Positions 17,743 through 26,146 are shown, counted from the first letter of the stretch. The stretch: 64,000 nucleotides of DNA from Enterocloster bolteae (GCF_002234575.2 NZ_CP022464.2:558001-622000), one strand, 5' to 3'. Numbers and translations are program-made. The notes: generated from the letters alone by a model not told the origin.

Positions 17743-18459
17743 ATGGATAAAAAAGCGATTCTGAAAAAAGCGGTTAAGATACTTCTGGTATTGGGACTGG
17801 CAGGATGCCTGTTCCTGTTCCTGATAAATCTGTACATGATCAGGAAAGAAAAGCCGAATATCATCAGTTCAGATGATGCGGCAGCTCTTGGAGATGTGGA
17901 CTGTATCATGGTTCTGGGCTGCAGTGTCAGGCCGGACGGTACGCCTTCCGGCATGCTTCGGGACAGGCTGGACAAGGGAATAGAGCTGTATGAGGACGGT
18001 GTGTCCGACCGCCTTCTCATGAGCGGGGACCATGGGCGCAAGAACTATGACGAGGTAAACCGGATGAAGCAGTATGCCATTGATGAGGGCATTCCTTCCG
18101 GGGATATTTTTATGGACCACGCGGGCTTCTCCACCTATGAGAGCATGTACCGGGCCAGGGATATTTTCCAGGTGAAGAAGATTATTATAGTTACGCAGCG
18201 CTATCACATGTACCGGGCTCTTTATGTGGCGCAGGCCATGGGGATGGAGGCATACGGCGTAGAGTCAGATCCCAGGCAGTACGGCGGCCAGAAAATGAGG
18301 GATTTAAGAGAACTGCTGGCCAGGCCCAAGGATTTGATTTATACCATTGTAATGCCTAAGCCCACCTATCTGGGAGATGCCATACCGGTCAGCGGGGACG
18401 GCAATGTTACCAATGATAAAGAAGAAAACCGGGCCAGGAATAAATCCGATCAGAAGTAG
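17743..18459 (+). CDS. SanA/YdcF (ElyC) family membrane-anchored protein
   Basis: A 238-residue protein with one N-terminal membrane segment (VKILLVLGLAGCLFLFLINL) and a DUF218 domain: CIMVLGCSVRPDGTPSGMLRDRLDKG, RLLMSGDHGRKNYDEVNRM, and IIIVTQRYHMYRALYVAQ. Relatives (SanA, ElyC) affect envelope barrier function; the reaction is unknown. The frame opens at 17683, but ATG 17743 follows AGAAGGAAGAG and starts directly before the membrane helix. The C-terminus is charged and Asn/Lys rich. It stands alone between two terminators. Confidence 0.88.
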   Translation: MDKKAILKKAVKILLVLGLAGCLFLFLINLYMIRKEKPNIISSDDAAALGDVDCIMVLGCSVRPDGTPSGMLRDRLDKGIELYEDGVSDRLLMSGDHGRKNYDEVNRMKQYAIDEGIPSGDIFMDHAGFSTYESMYRARDIFQVKKIIIVTQRYHMYRALYVAQAMGMEAYGVESDPRQYGGQKMRDLRELLARPKDLIYTIVMPKPTYLGDAIPVSGDGNVTNDKEENRARNKSDQK

Positions 18460-18480
18460 GATATATCCCAAGGACATAAA

Positions 18481-18533
18481 AATACCCCTGAAAACAGCTT
18501 ATGGGTATGAATCAGCTGTTTTCAGGGGTATTT
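18481..18533. terminator. Bidirectional terminator
   Basis: ACCCCTGAAAACAGCT pairs with AGCTGTTTTCAGGGGT, flanked by A and T runs, between two convergent genes. Confidence 0.85.
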
Positions 18534-18566
18534 TGCAATGGTTCAGATAATGGAACAATAAGGGGG

Positions 18567-19196
18567 CTACAGTTTTACAAAATAGCTGGCATCTTTGCCG
18601 CAGACCGGACAGATAAAGTCAGGCGGCAATGTCTCGGACTCCAGAATATATCCGCAAACAGAACAGCGCCATCCCGTAACCTCTTTTGTGTCTGCCTGAT
18701 AGGAAGGAGCCTTTGGCGGAGTGGTCCCGTTTTTCTTCAGATGGTAATTGGAATAGGTGAGCGCCGGTGTCTGGGAATCCAGGACTTCTGCTTCCACTAC
18801 CTCGCCCACTATAATCATATGGGAGCCCACATCCATGGAGGATACAACACGGCAGGTGAAACGGGCACAGACACCTTCTGTGGGATATGGATTATTCAGG
18901 CTGTCCCGTCCCTGTGGAATGCCGTCATATTTCTTTACATCCTTGCCGCACTGAAAGCCGAAACGTCTAATCAGGTCCATTTCCACATCGTCGGAAAGTA
19001 CCGCTGCGGAAAAGGTGCCGGATGTCTCTATCAGCTTCAGCGTATAGTTTTCCTTGTTGAGAGCAATGGATAACCTGGCGGGAGAAGATGTGACCTGGGT
19101 CAGTGTGTTGATGACACAGCCGCCTTCCTTGTTGTCTGCGCTGGTGGAAATAATGTAAACACCGTAACTTAATTTAAAAAATGCTTTTGAATCCAT
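18567..19196 (-). CDS. Flavin reductase-like domain fused to rubredoxin
   Basis: The 209-residue protein has an N-terminal FMN-binding split-barrel flavin reductase domain (about 1-160: YGVYIISTSADN, GCVINTLTQVTSSPARLSIALN, GVCARFTCRVVSS, GSHMIIVGEVVEAEVL) and a C-terminal rubredoxin (from about 173) with CSVCGY and CPVCG iron ligands. This matches high-molecular-weight rubredoxins of anaerobes, which pass electrons to flavodiiron proteins for oxygen or NO reduction. The frame opens at 19292, but ATG 19196 follows AGGAGGGG. Monocistronic; no flavodiiron partner in the window. Confidence 0.92.
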   Translation of the reverse strand: MDSKAFFKLSYGVYIISTSADNKEGGCVINTLTQVTSSPARLSIALNKENYTLKLIETSGTFSAAVLSDDVEMDLIRRFGFQCGKDVKKYDGIPQGRDSLNNPYPTEGVCARFTCRVVSSMDVGSHMIIVGEVVEAEVLDSQTPALTYSNYHLKKNGTTPPKAPSYQADTKEVTGWRCSVCGYILESETLPPDFICPVCGKDASYFVKL

Positions 19197-19469
19197 AAAA
19201 TGTACCCCTCCTGTGTTTCTTTTGCCTTTTCGGCTATAGTTTGATTTTACCACGTATAATTGATAATATGTAAGATATTTGTATTGTATCATATAAATTC
19301 CATAAAATCAATAATAATTACTATTATTATAAAAATATTATTTTCAGACGGTTTCTTATTTGGGGCTATTCTGATACAATCATTGTGGAAGAGTCTTTGA
19401 GGAAGTGTTTTTGGGAAGAATTCTAAAGCATATATAAAAGCATGAAGAAAGGACAGGCCGCGAATCGGT

Positions 19470-20240
19470 ATGCTTAATAATAAAAAGCTTAAGAATAACA
19501 ATATTGTCATCATGAATTTTACGGGCGTATATGAAAACCAGGAATTTTACCAGGATTTGGGCGCTGTATGGCTGGAGCTTGGAGATATACAAGGCACTAA
19601 TTGTTACTGTGATGAGGAGGCAGAGGCAGCCATCAAGGAGAGAATCAGCCTTATGGAACCCTCCGGAATCCACTTCCTGGATTCCGGAAATTACCATTAT
19701 GTGAGCAAAATATGGCTGGATAAGATAGAGGAGGAATTTGAGCTTCTGGTGTTTGACCATCATACGGACATGCAGATGCCCATGTTTGGGAATATCCTGT
19801 CCTGCGGCGGTTGGATTCAGGCTGCTTTGGATACAAATACGCGTCTGAAACGGGTTTATCTGGCAGGGCCGCCCTCCATGGAAGCAGAGGCTGACAGGGA
19901 ACGGGTAGTTGGTATCAATGAAGAGGAGCTGAAGACGCCAGGGTGTATCAGCCGCCATTTGAAGAACTCCGGGCTGCCTCTCTATATATCCCTGGATAAG
20001 GATATCCTGACCCGCTCCTGTGCAATCACCAATTGGGACCAGGGAGAGGCGCAGCTGGAGGACGTGTTGGCCTGCATAAAGGAGGCGGCATCCTGCCGCA
20101 GTATAATAGGTGTAGATGTATGTGGGGAGAATCCGGATGACCAGGAACAGGAGGGAAATAGGGCCAGCCAAACGAATCAGAATACGAATAGGAAAATTAT
20201 TTGTAAATTACTGGAAATATGCGATGTACTGTGTCCATGA
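19470..20240 (+). CDS. Divergent arginase-fold (ureohydrolase-like) protein
   Basis: A 256-residue protein whose motifs resemble the arginase/agmatinase/deacetylase fold: LVFDHHTDMQM (compare DAHxD), YISLDKDIL (compare SFDxDxxDP) and IIGVDVCGE (compare the final GxE region). The usual GGDHS motif is not evident; FLDSGNYHY stands in that region, so the substrate probably differs from arginine or agmatine. ATG 19470 has GAAAGG at a long spacing; ATG 19512 is an alternative start. Transcribed divergently from the rubredoxin gene and followed by the IS30 insertion. Confidence 0.62.
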   Translation: MLNNKKLKNNNIVIMNFTGVYENQEFYQDLGAVWLELGDIQGTNCYCDEEAEAAIKERISLMEPSGIHFLDSGNYHYVSKIWLDKIEEEFELLVFDHHTDMQMPMFGNILSCGGWIQAALDTNTRLKRVYLAGPPSMEAEADRERVVGINEEELKTPGCISRHLKNSGLPLYISLDKDILTRSCAITNWDQGEAQLEDVLACIKEAASCRSIIGVDVCGENPDDQEQEGNRASQTNQNTNRKIICKLLEICDVLCP

Positions 20241-20265
20241 CAGCAGGAAAATTTTGAAGGAATAC

Positions 20266-20280
20266 GGTTGCAGGAATAAA
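20266..20280. repeat. Direct repeat flanking the IS30 element, left copy
   Basis: GGTTGCAGGAATAAA occurs here and, identically, at 21976-21990. The copies bracket the transposase gene and are a candidate long target-site duplication. Confidence 0.6.
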
Positions 20281-21975
20281 GGTAAAATTACAGAGTGAAT
20301 TCGTGATTTCTACAAAACATTGATTTTGCAGCACCTAATTCGCTTCATTTCGGTTTACGAGTGACAAAAATAGAGTTACAATGACCTTACAGGGGCCTGT
20401 TTTCATGTGTGCAAGCATGGCAAACAGGCATCTGGGTAAGTGTGCAAGACTAAATTCCACATGCCAAATTTTTGTAGGATTAAATTCGGCAGTGGATTCC
20501 GTCTTGATTCTAATTCTATTTTTTAAGTAACGATGGTTTTAAGTGGACTTGGTCGCCAGGTATTTCCTGGAGACATAAAAGTCTGTGTAACCTGTTATTT
20601 AAAAGCATCTTAGACAGCCTGAATGGAGTGCAGCCGTTCAGGCTGTCTCTGGCTTCACTGTTGATATGATTCATAAGTACGCAGGCATCTCTCTGCTTAT
20701 AGTGATCCAGACTCTGGCTTTTGGGAATCACATATCGGATGTATTCATGATTTTTCTCGATACGTCCTTTTTGCCAGGAAGAGTTCGGATTGCAGTAAAA
20801 GATTTTGGTGCGAATTTCACCATTTTTATCACACTCCAATCGTTCTGGAAATTGAAATTCCACACCATTATCAGTCAAGATTACAGGGAACAGTTCCTGA
20901 AAAACCTTAATACCGAGTTTTTCTGTCAAATAGTCGAAAACTTTTATGACCTGGTCCTGTGATTTCTCTTGCAGCACAAAAATAAGCATAAGGGAACAGT
21001 TCCGGAAAAAGATGGTAAGGAAAGCCTGCGTGCTGTTATCCCGGCCGCCTTCTACGGTATCAAGTTCGACAACTGGAATATCAGGATTTTCCTGAATGAA
21101 TTTTTGAAAATCCTCGTAGGTTCGTCCTATACGGAATTCTTTTGCAGCCAGGCTGACCCTTGTACCAGTTTTTCTTGGCTTGCATTTGTAACGTACCTTG
21201 CGGCGTAAATCGATGTTTTTAGCAGTAAAAACACCCTGATCGATATAATTGTAGAGCGTCTTTCTGGAACAAGGAATCTCGTGTCCGTGAAAGGCATAAA
21301 TGTGCGCCAGTGACTGTCCCTGGGCAAGCAATGGTGAGATAAGCGTATCAAGCATTGCGATATCGGCAGGAGCCTGGTTAATCCCCTGCCTGCATGATAC
21401 AAGCAGCTCCTGAGAGGATTGATCTGCATTCTGGGCAATGTAGTAGGCTTTTTCCTTATTGCAGGTCCGCTGCCTTGCGCAGTGATTGCACACAAAAGGT
21501 GCTTTAGATATAGAGGCACATTGAGGCTCCCGGTATTCAGAACACAGATAGCTGCATTTTGAAACCTGCAGCTTTATATCATAGCAGCTCTTACACATCT
21601 TTACACAGTCTTTTTTATCGCAAAGGAAACGCAGGGTGCACTCTTTGAAGAGGGCACACCTGGCCGGCTTCTTCGGGTCTTTCTCGCGGGGCTGAAGCGT
21701 CCGGTATTTTTTAACTTCCTTTGCAATGGTGCTGGGATGCTTATCTAGTTTTCTTGCAATAGCAGCAAAGGACAAACCGTCATTTAATCCTTTTTCGATG
21801 TGAATGCGCTGGCTGGTTGAAAGGTGCTTGTGATCATATTCTTTTTTCTTAGGCATAATAATCCTCCTAATGGAGGAATCCACTTACCAAGAGAATCATA
21901 TCACATTCTGTGTAAGACTGAAATCGTCAATCACGAATTTAGTTGGTGAAACAAGAAGTTAATATTACATTTTAG
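20281..21975. mobile_element. IS30-family insertion sequence
   Basis: About 1.7 kb carrying one intact transposase gene and bracketed by the 15-bp direct repeats. Inverted repeats inside it include AATTCGTGATT at 20298-20308 with its complement at 21929-21939, TAAAAT near both limits, and AGTGGATTCC at 20491-20500 with its complement at 21875-21884. The exact tips are uncertain; the element could instead run 20298-21939. An extra GCCTGTTT/AAACAGGC hairpin lies at 20395-20429 on the left. Confidence 0.65.
20516..21856 (-). CDS. IS30-family transposase
   Basis: DDE transposase of 446 residues. N-terminal helix-turn-helix (HLSTSQRIHIEKGLNDGL, AAIARKLDKHPSTIAKEVKKY), then a cysteine-rich zinc region around residues 60-160 (many CxxC-like pairs) that makes it longer than classical IS30 transposases, and the catalytic core with Asp in VVELDTVEG, Asp in VILTDNGVEF and Glu in KGRIEKNHEYIRYV. 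All three acidic residues are present, so it may be active. The frame opens at 21883; ATG 21856 is preferred because GGAGGA lies upstream. Confidence 0.93.
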   Translation of the reverse strand: MPKKKEYDHKHLSTSQRIHIEKGLNDGLSFAAIARKLDKHPSTIAKEVKKYRTLQPREKDPKKPARCALFKECTLRFLCDKKDCVKMCKSCYDIKLQVSKCSYLCSEYREPQCASISKAPFVCNHCARQRTCNKEKAYYIAQNADQSSQELLVSCRQGINQAPADIAMLDTLISPLLAQGQSLAHIYAFHGHEIPCSRKTLYNYIDQGVFTAKNIDLRRKVRYKCKPRKTGTRVSLAAKEFRIGRTYEDFQKFIQENPDIPVVELDTVEGGRDNSTQAFLTIFFRNCSLMLIFVLQEKSQDQVIKVFDYLTEKLGIKVFQELFPVILTDNGVEFQFPERLECDKNGEIRTKIFYCNPNSSWQKGRIEKNHEYIRYVIPKSQSLDHYKQRDACVLMNHINSEARDSLNGCTPFRLSKMLLNNRLHRLLCLQEIPGDQVHLKPSLLKK

Positions 21976-21990
21976 GGTTGCAGGAATAAA
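21976..21990. repeat. Direct repeat flanking the IS30 element, right copy
   Basis: Identical to 20266-20280. Directly after it, AACTTC and GAAGTT (about 21991-22009) form a small inverted repeat before the FMN reductase gene. Confidence 0.6.
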
Positions 21991-22061
21991 AACTTCTTGA
22001 CTTGAAGTTAGCTCCAGATGATAGGATGATGAGAGATAACAAAATGAGAGGAGATTTACAT

Positions 22062-22601
22062 ATGAGTAAACATGTATTAGTCATATCAGCAAGCCCAAGG
22101 AAAGGCGGAAATTCTGATACACTCTGCGATGAGTTTATCCGTGGGGTACAGGAATCCGGAAATCAGGCGGAGAAGATTTTTCTGGCCAGTAGAAAGATTG
22201 GATATTGTATCGGATGCGGTGTCTGTAACACCACCCATAAGTGTGTTCAAAAGGATGAGATGGCAGAGATACTGGATAAAATGGTGGATGCAGATGTCAT
22301 TGTACTGGCTACACCGGTGTACTTTTACACCATGGATGCACAGATGAAGACATTGATTGACCGCACAGTTCCCAGATATACCGAAATTCAGAATAAGGAT
22401 TTCTATTTCATAGTGGCTGCTGCGGATACAGAACAGAAAATGATGGATCGCACCATTGAAGGATTCCGGGGATTTACGCAGGATTGTCTGACAGGAGCCA
22501 GGGAAAAGGGAATCATTTATGGAACAGGTGCCTGGCAGGCAGGAGAAATTAAGGGTACGCCGGCTATGAAGCAGGCATATGAGATGGGAAGAAATGTATA
22601 G
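22062..22601 (+). CDS. NADPH-dependent FMN reductase / flavodoxin-fold protein
   Basis: A 179-residue flavoprotein with the N-terminal flavin loop VISASPRKGGNSDTLCDEF and the cysteine motif YCIGCGVCNTTHKCVQKDEM, typical of iron-sulfur flavoprotein-like oxidoreductases, followed by VIVLATPVYFYTMDAQMKTLIDR. It would transfer electrons from NAD(P)H via FMN; the partner is unknown. The frame opens at 22002 but ATG 22062 has AGAGGAGA upstream and starts the family region. Its promoter region is next to the IS30 insertion, which may have changed its expression. Confidence 0.88.
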   Translation: MSKHVLVISASPRKGGNSDTLCDEFIRGVQESGNQAEKIFLASRKIGYCIGCGVCNTTHKCVQKDEMAEILDKMVDADVIVLATPVYFYTMDAQMKTLIDRTVPRYTEIQNKDFYFIVAAADTEQKMMDRTIEGFRGFTQDCLTGAREKGIIYGTGAWQAGEIKGTPAMKQAYEMGRNV

Positions 22602-22610
22602 TTGAAATAT

Positions 22611-22653
22611 AAAATGCATGATGGGCCTGAGGGTGTGTCATGCATTTTTTTTT
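22611..22653 (+). terminator. Terminator of the FMN reductase gene
   Basis: AAAATGCATGA pairs with TCATGCATTTT, followed by a nine-T run, 10 bp after the stop. Confidence 0.9.
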
Positions 22654-22788
22654 GGATAGCTGCAATTGCAGGGAATGAATGCAAGAAGGGATTGACGCAA
22701 GAATGTGTTGATGTGAACGCAGCGGGGGAGCTTATAGTTAACGATTTTTCATTTCGTGTGGTATAAAATATTTATGGAGTAAAGATAT

Positions 22789-22823
22789 ATGTGACTTATA
22801 GTCCGTTGCTAAATAAGTCACAT
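22789..22823 (+). promoter_or_regulatory. C-box-like operator of the controller gene
   Basis: ATGTGACTTAT (22789-22799) and ATAAGTCACAT (22813-22823) form a perfect 11-bp inverted repeat. The left part reads ATGTGACTTATAGTCCGT, the pattern known for C-boxes of restriction-modification controller proteins (GACTTATAGTC with a CCGT centre, as in Esp1396I-type operators). It ends 32 bp before the controller ATG, the expected place for autoregulation. Confidence 0.7.
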
Positions 22824-22855
22824 TTCGTTACGCTTACCTGTAAGAGGTGAGGGAG

Positions 22856-23080
22856 ATGGAGTTTTCCGGTGATATAAGAATAAAAGTTGGAAACAGGATA
22901 CGCCAATTAAGAAAAGAACTATTATTAAGTCAAGAATCCTTGGCGTTTAAGGCAGGTCTGGACCGGACCTATATTGCATCTGTAGAAAATGGAAAACGGA
23001 ATTTATCAATTATGAGTCTTGAAAAGATTATAGTGGCATTGGACTGTTCTATGGCTGAATTTTTTGAGACATTTGAATAA
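22856..23080 (+). CDS. XRE-family regulator resembling restriction-modification controller (C) proteins
   Basis: A 74-residue single-domain helix-turn-helix protein: VGNRIRQLRKELLLSQESLAFKAG, then LDRTYIASVENGKRNLSIMSLEKI and LDCSMAEFFE. The RTYI-S-EnGkRN-s recognition helix pattern and short length are characteristic of C proteins that time restriction-enzyme expression. The frame opens with GTG 22847, but ATG 22856 with AAGAGGTGAG upstream is preferred. A C-box-like operator precedes it. No methylase or endonuclease gene is nearby; the next gene is a Nudix hydrolase 61 bp on. Either an orphan left by a lost system or a repurposed regulator. Confidence 0.82.
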   Translation: MEFSGDIRIKVGNRIRQLRKELLLSQESLAFKAGLDRTYIASVENGKRNLSIMSLEKIIVALDCSMAEFFETFE

Positions 23081-23141
23081 ATAAAATTTTAAGCAAAGGC
23101 TCATTTGATTAATATAATTCTACAAAGCTGGGGTCATTAGG

Positions 23142-23543
23142 ATGAAGAAGATTGAAGTGGCAGCCGCGGTTCTGCATAAAGATGGAACATTTTTAGGCAC
23201 CCAAAGAGGTTATGGAGAGTTTGAAGGTGGTTGGGAATTCCCTGGTGGGAAAATTGAAGAAGGGGAGTCTCCCCAGGCGGCATTGCTGCGAGAGTTAAAA
23301 GAGGAACTGGGTATTGACGCTATCGTGGAACAATTTTTGATGACAGTTGAATGTAATTATCCCCAGTTCCATCTGATGATGCATTGCTATTTATGCTCGA
23401 TTGCAGAGGGGAAAATTCAACTGAAAGAGCACAAATCAGCCCGTTGGATGAACAGGGAACAGTTCGATGATGTAGAGTGGCTTCCGGCGGATTTGGATGT
23501 GGTAAAACGAATCAGAGATATGGATATAGACGGTTTAGCTTGA
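23142..23543 (+). CDS. Nudix hydrolase, MutT/8-oxo-dGTP diphosphatase type
   Basis: A 133-residue pyrophosphohydrolase. The Nudix box GGKIEEGESPQAALLRELKEELGI is complete, with all metal-binding Glu residues. The N-terminus VAAAVLHKDGTFLGTQRGYGEFEGGWEFPGG matches MutT proteins that hydrolyse oxidised dGTP. It follows the controller gene in the same direction and may share its transcript. The upstream stretch is AT-rich, hinting that this pair was acquired together. Confidence 0.9.
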   Translation: MKKIEVAAAVLHKDGTFLGTQRGYGEFEGGWEFPGGKIEEGESPQAALLRELKEELGIDAIVEQFLMTVECNYPQFHLMMHCYLCSIAEGKIQLKEHKSARWMNREQFDDVEWLPADLDVVKRIRDMDIDGLA

Positions 23544-23577
23544 TGTGATTATGTGGTGAAGAATCGGAGGACTTTCC

Positions 23578-25524
23578 ATGAGCCAGATTTGGTACGCCGC
23601 TTTCAGCGAAGACTTCGTGGAGCAGGCACAGAAAATATTCAAAAAATTGGATAAGGATGTAATCGTCACGGTATGGGATCCGGAACTGGTTCCGGAGATG
23701 CTCAGGCGCGGGGTCAGCGTTATATTAGGCCGCGGGGCCACAGCGCTGCGGATACGCAAGGTAGTGGACCTGCCGGTGGTGGAGATCCCCATCCCCTTTG
23801 AGGATATGGCAGACACCCTGATTGAGGCCAGCAGCTATGGAAGGAACATCGGGGTCATTGGCTATAACAACCTTCTCAGCGGTCTGGAGCGTTTAAATCC
23901 CATTCTGAATGTAAGCATACGGCAGATATTTGCCGTGGATGAAGATGATACGTACCATCAAATCCAGAAGCTTAAAAATGAAGGGGTAGACGTGATTGTG
24001 GGCGGGCTTATCCAGACACGTTATGCCAGAGAATTGGGACTGCCCGCAGTCCGCATTGAGCTGACGGACAAATCATTGTCCTATGCGTGTCAGGAAGCAG
24101 AGAAGCTGATTGCCACGGTCAAGGCTGCTACCAGAAAGGCAGAGGAGCTTAAGACTATTCTCAATACCACCAATGAAAAGTATGTAGCAGTTGACATAAA
24201 AGGAAATATTACCTGGATGAACCGTGTTGCCAAGCCTTACCTGCCAAATCCGGGCGGGCTGGTTTACGATACGCCCATAACAGAGGTGCTGCCCGCCTTT
24301 GAGGCAGTCCATGATGTATTGGCAACAGGAGAGGAAATCATACAGGAGACAGGTTCCATTAATGGGGCTGATATTCTTTATGATATGATTCCCTTAACAT
24401 ATAAAAATGGAGAGATATTGGGTGCGGTTATCACCTTCAATGATGCGGGAACCATCACCAGAGGGGAACATAAAATCAGGGATAAAGGCATCAAGGGATT
24501 TCAGGCCACCTATTCATTTAAGGATATATGCGGAAGCAGCCAGCAGATGAATCAGTGCATCCAGCATGCAAAGAGGTACGCCCATACGGACCTGACTGTA
24601 CTTTTGCTGGGTGAGACGGGTTCCGGTAAGGAGATGTTTGCCCAGAGCATGCACAATGCCAGCAGCCGCAGAAACGGTCCTTTTGTTGCTGTAAACTGTG
24701 CGGCTCTTCCCGAGGGAATTCTGGAGAGTGAGCTTTTTGGATATGATGACGGTGCCTTTACCGGCGCCAGGCGCAGCGGAAAGATGGGGCTCTTTGAGCT
24801 GGCTCACAATGGGACCATTTTCCTGGATGAGATAGGGGAAATGCCCATGTCCCTTCAGAGCAGGCTGCTGCGTGTTTTGCAGGAGCGTAAGGTCATGCGT
24901 CTGGGCGGCGACCGGGTTTTTCCCGTGAATATCAGGATATTTGCAGCGACCAACAAAAACCTGATGGAGCTGGTAGGTGAGCACAAATTCAGGGAGGACT
25001 TATTTTACCGTCTTAATGTGCTGACCCTAAAGATACCGCCGCTCAGGGAACGGGTTGAGGATATTCCTGATCTGGCCAATCTGTTTCTCAGGGAAAGCGG
25101 GGGAAAATGCTGCCTTACCCCTGCGGCAGAGAAGGTGCTTACCTCTTACGGATGGCCGGGAAACGCCCGCCAGCTGAGGCATTTTATGGAGAAGGTGCGT
25201 ATCATATGCGATTCCTCTGTCATATCAGGGGAAGCTGCTGGCTATGTGATTCAAAACTATGAACCGCCTTGCGAAATGGAGCAGAGGGGAAATAGCAGCG
25301 GCTTTCCGGGAAGTAATGGAATAGGGAATTACAAAGCAACTAAAGGCCGCGTAAACAGAAGTCAGGAGGAACCGGGTCAGGAGAATATAAGCAGGGAAAT
25401 AACTGAAGAGTGTTTGGCCCAGGCTATGGAGCAGGCCGGAGGCAATAAAACAAAAGCCGCCCGGATTCTTGGAATACACAGAAGTACGATTTGGAGGTAT
25501 ATCAAAAAATTCGGAATGGAGTAA
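23578..25524 (+). CDS. Sigma-54-dependent activator, PrpR family
   Basis: Enhancer-binding regulator of 648 residues. An N-terminal PrpR-type sensor domain (about 1-190) is followed by a PAS-like region (about 195-300), then the AAA+ domain: Walker A GETGSGKEMF, the sigma-54 contact loop GAFTGA, Walker B IFLDEIGEMP, and a C-terminal Fis-type helix-turn-helix (TKAARILGIHRSTIWRYIKKFG). Preceded by GGAGGACT. Transcribed toward a threonine aldolase and a symporter headed by a sigma-54 promoter, so it very likely activates them. The signal molecule is unknown; PrpR_N domains sense small acids or analogous metabolites. Confidence 0.94.
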   Translation: MSQIWYAAFSEDFVEQAQKIFKKLDKDVIVTVWDPELVPEMLRRGVSVILGRGATALRIRKVVDLPVVEIPIPFEDMADTLIEASSYGRNIGVIGYNNLLSGLERLNPILNVSIRQIFAVDEDDTYHQIQKLKNEGVDVIVGGLIQTRYARELGLPAVRIELTDKSLSYACQEAEKLIATVKAATRKAEELKTILNTTNEKYVAVDIKGNITWMNRVAKPYLPNPGGLVYDTPITEVLPAFEAVHDVLATGEEIIQETGSINGADILYDMIPLTYKNGEILGAVITFNDAGTITRGEHKIRDKGIKGFQATYSFKDICGSSQQMNQCIQHAKRYAHTDLTVLLLGETGSGKEMFAQSMHNASSRRNGPFVAVNCAALPEGILESELFGYDDGAFTGARRSGKMGLFELAHNGTIFLDEIGEMPMSLQSRLLRVLQERKVMRLGGDRVFPVNIRIFAATNKNLMELVGEHKFREDLFYRLNVLTLKIPPLRERVEDIPDLANLFLRESGGKCCLTPAAEKVLTSYGWPGNARQLRHFMEKVRIICDSSVISGEAAGYVIQNYEPPCEMEQRGNSSGFPGSNGIGNYKATKGRVNRSQEEPGQENISREITEECLAQAMEQAGGNKTKAARILGIHRSTIWRYIKKFGME

Positions 25525-25589
25525 CGGTCCATGGTTTTATGCGGCACGCACAGTATAGAAAGGCATAGTGAATGTTGTACCAGTGGTAA

Positions 25590-26045
25590 TGCTGTATATA
25601 ATGCCGTATATAGTGTGTCGTATATAATGCTGTAGATAGTGTGCCGTATATAATGCTGTAGATGGTGTGCTGTATATAATGCTGTAGATGGTGTGCTGTA
25701 TATAATGCTGTAGATAGTGTGCCGTATATAATGCCGTAGATAGTGTGCTGTATATAATGCTGTAGATAGTGTGCCGTATATAATGCTATAGATGGTGTGC
25801 TGTATATAATGCTGTAGATAGTGTGCCGTATATAATGCCGTAGATAGTGTGTCGTATATAATGCCGTAGATAGTGTGCTGTATATAATGCCGTAGATAGT
25901 GTGCTGTATATAATGCTGTAGATAGTGTGCCGTATATAATGCCGTAGATAGTGTGCTGTATATAATGCTATAGATGGTGTGCCGTATATAATGCTGTAGA
26001 TAGTGTTCCGTATATAATGCTGTAAATAGTGCCGTATATTATGCC
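25590..26045. repeat. 26-bp tandem repeat array, about 18 copies
   Basis: Each unit has a GTAGATRGTGTG part, two pyrimidines, then a GTATATAATGC part ending in a pyrimidine. About 18 head-to-tail copies run from 25590 to 26045, differing almost only by C/T and A/G changes at a few fixed positions, and decaying at both ends. Every copy contains TATAAT. It occupies most of the 846-bp gap between the sigma-54 activator and its probable target. A minus-strand frame stays open across part of it but has no ribosome site. Confidence 0.93.
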
Positions 26046-26065
26046 ACATATAATTCTGTATATCA

Positions 26066-26146
26066 TGTCGCATACAAAGTCGTATCTCGTGTCGCAGAAA
26101 GCGTCTTATATGTTGCTGTGCGACACTTTTGATATAATCTGCGACA
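26066..26146 (+). promoter_or_regulatory. Candidate enhancer sites for the sigma-54 activator
   Basis: Four copies of TGTCGCA or its complement TGCGACA: 26066-26072, 26090-26096, 26119-26125 and 26140-26146. Two of them form an exact inverted pair, GTGTCGCAGA (26089-26098) and TCTGCGACAC (26138-26147). They lie 175-255 bp upstream of the sigma-54 promoter, the usual distance for enhancer-binding proteins. Confidence 0.65.

Noticed and set aside
22856..23543. A full restriction-modification system
   Set aside because: No methyltransferase or endonuclease gene is found around the controller-like gene; only the Nudix gene follows.
25786..26073. Open minus-strand frame through the 26-bp array (95 residues)
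   Set aside because: It is the product of the repeat cycling through frames, has no ribosome site and encodes only His/Tyr/Ile-rich repeats.
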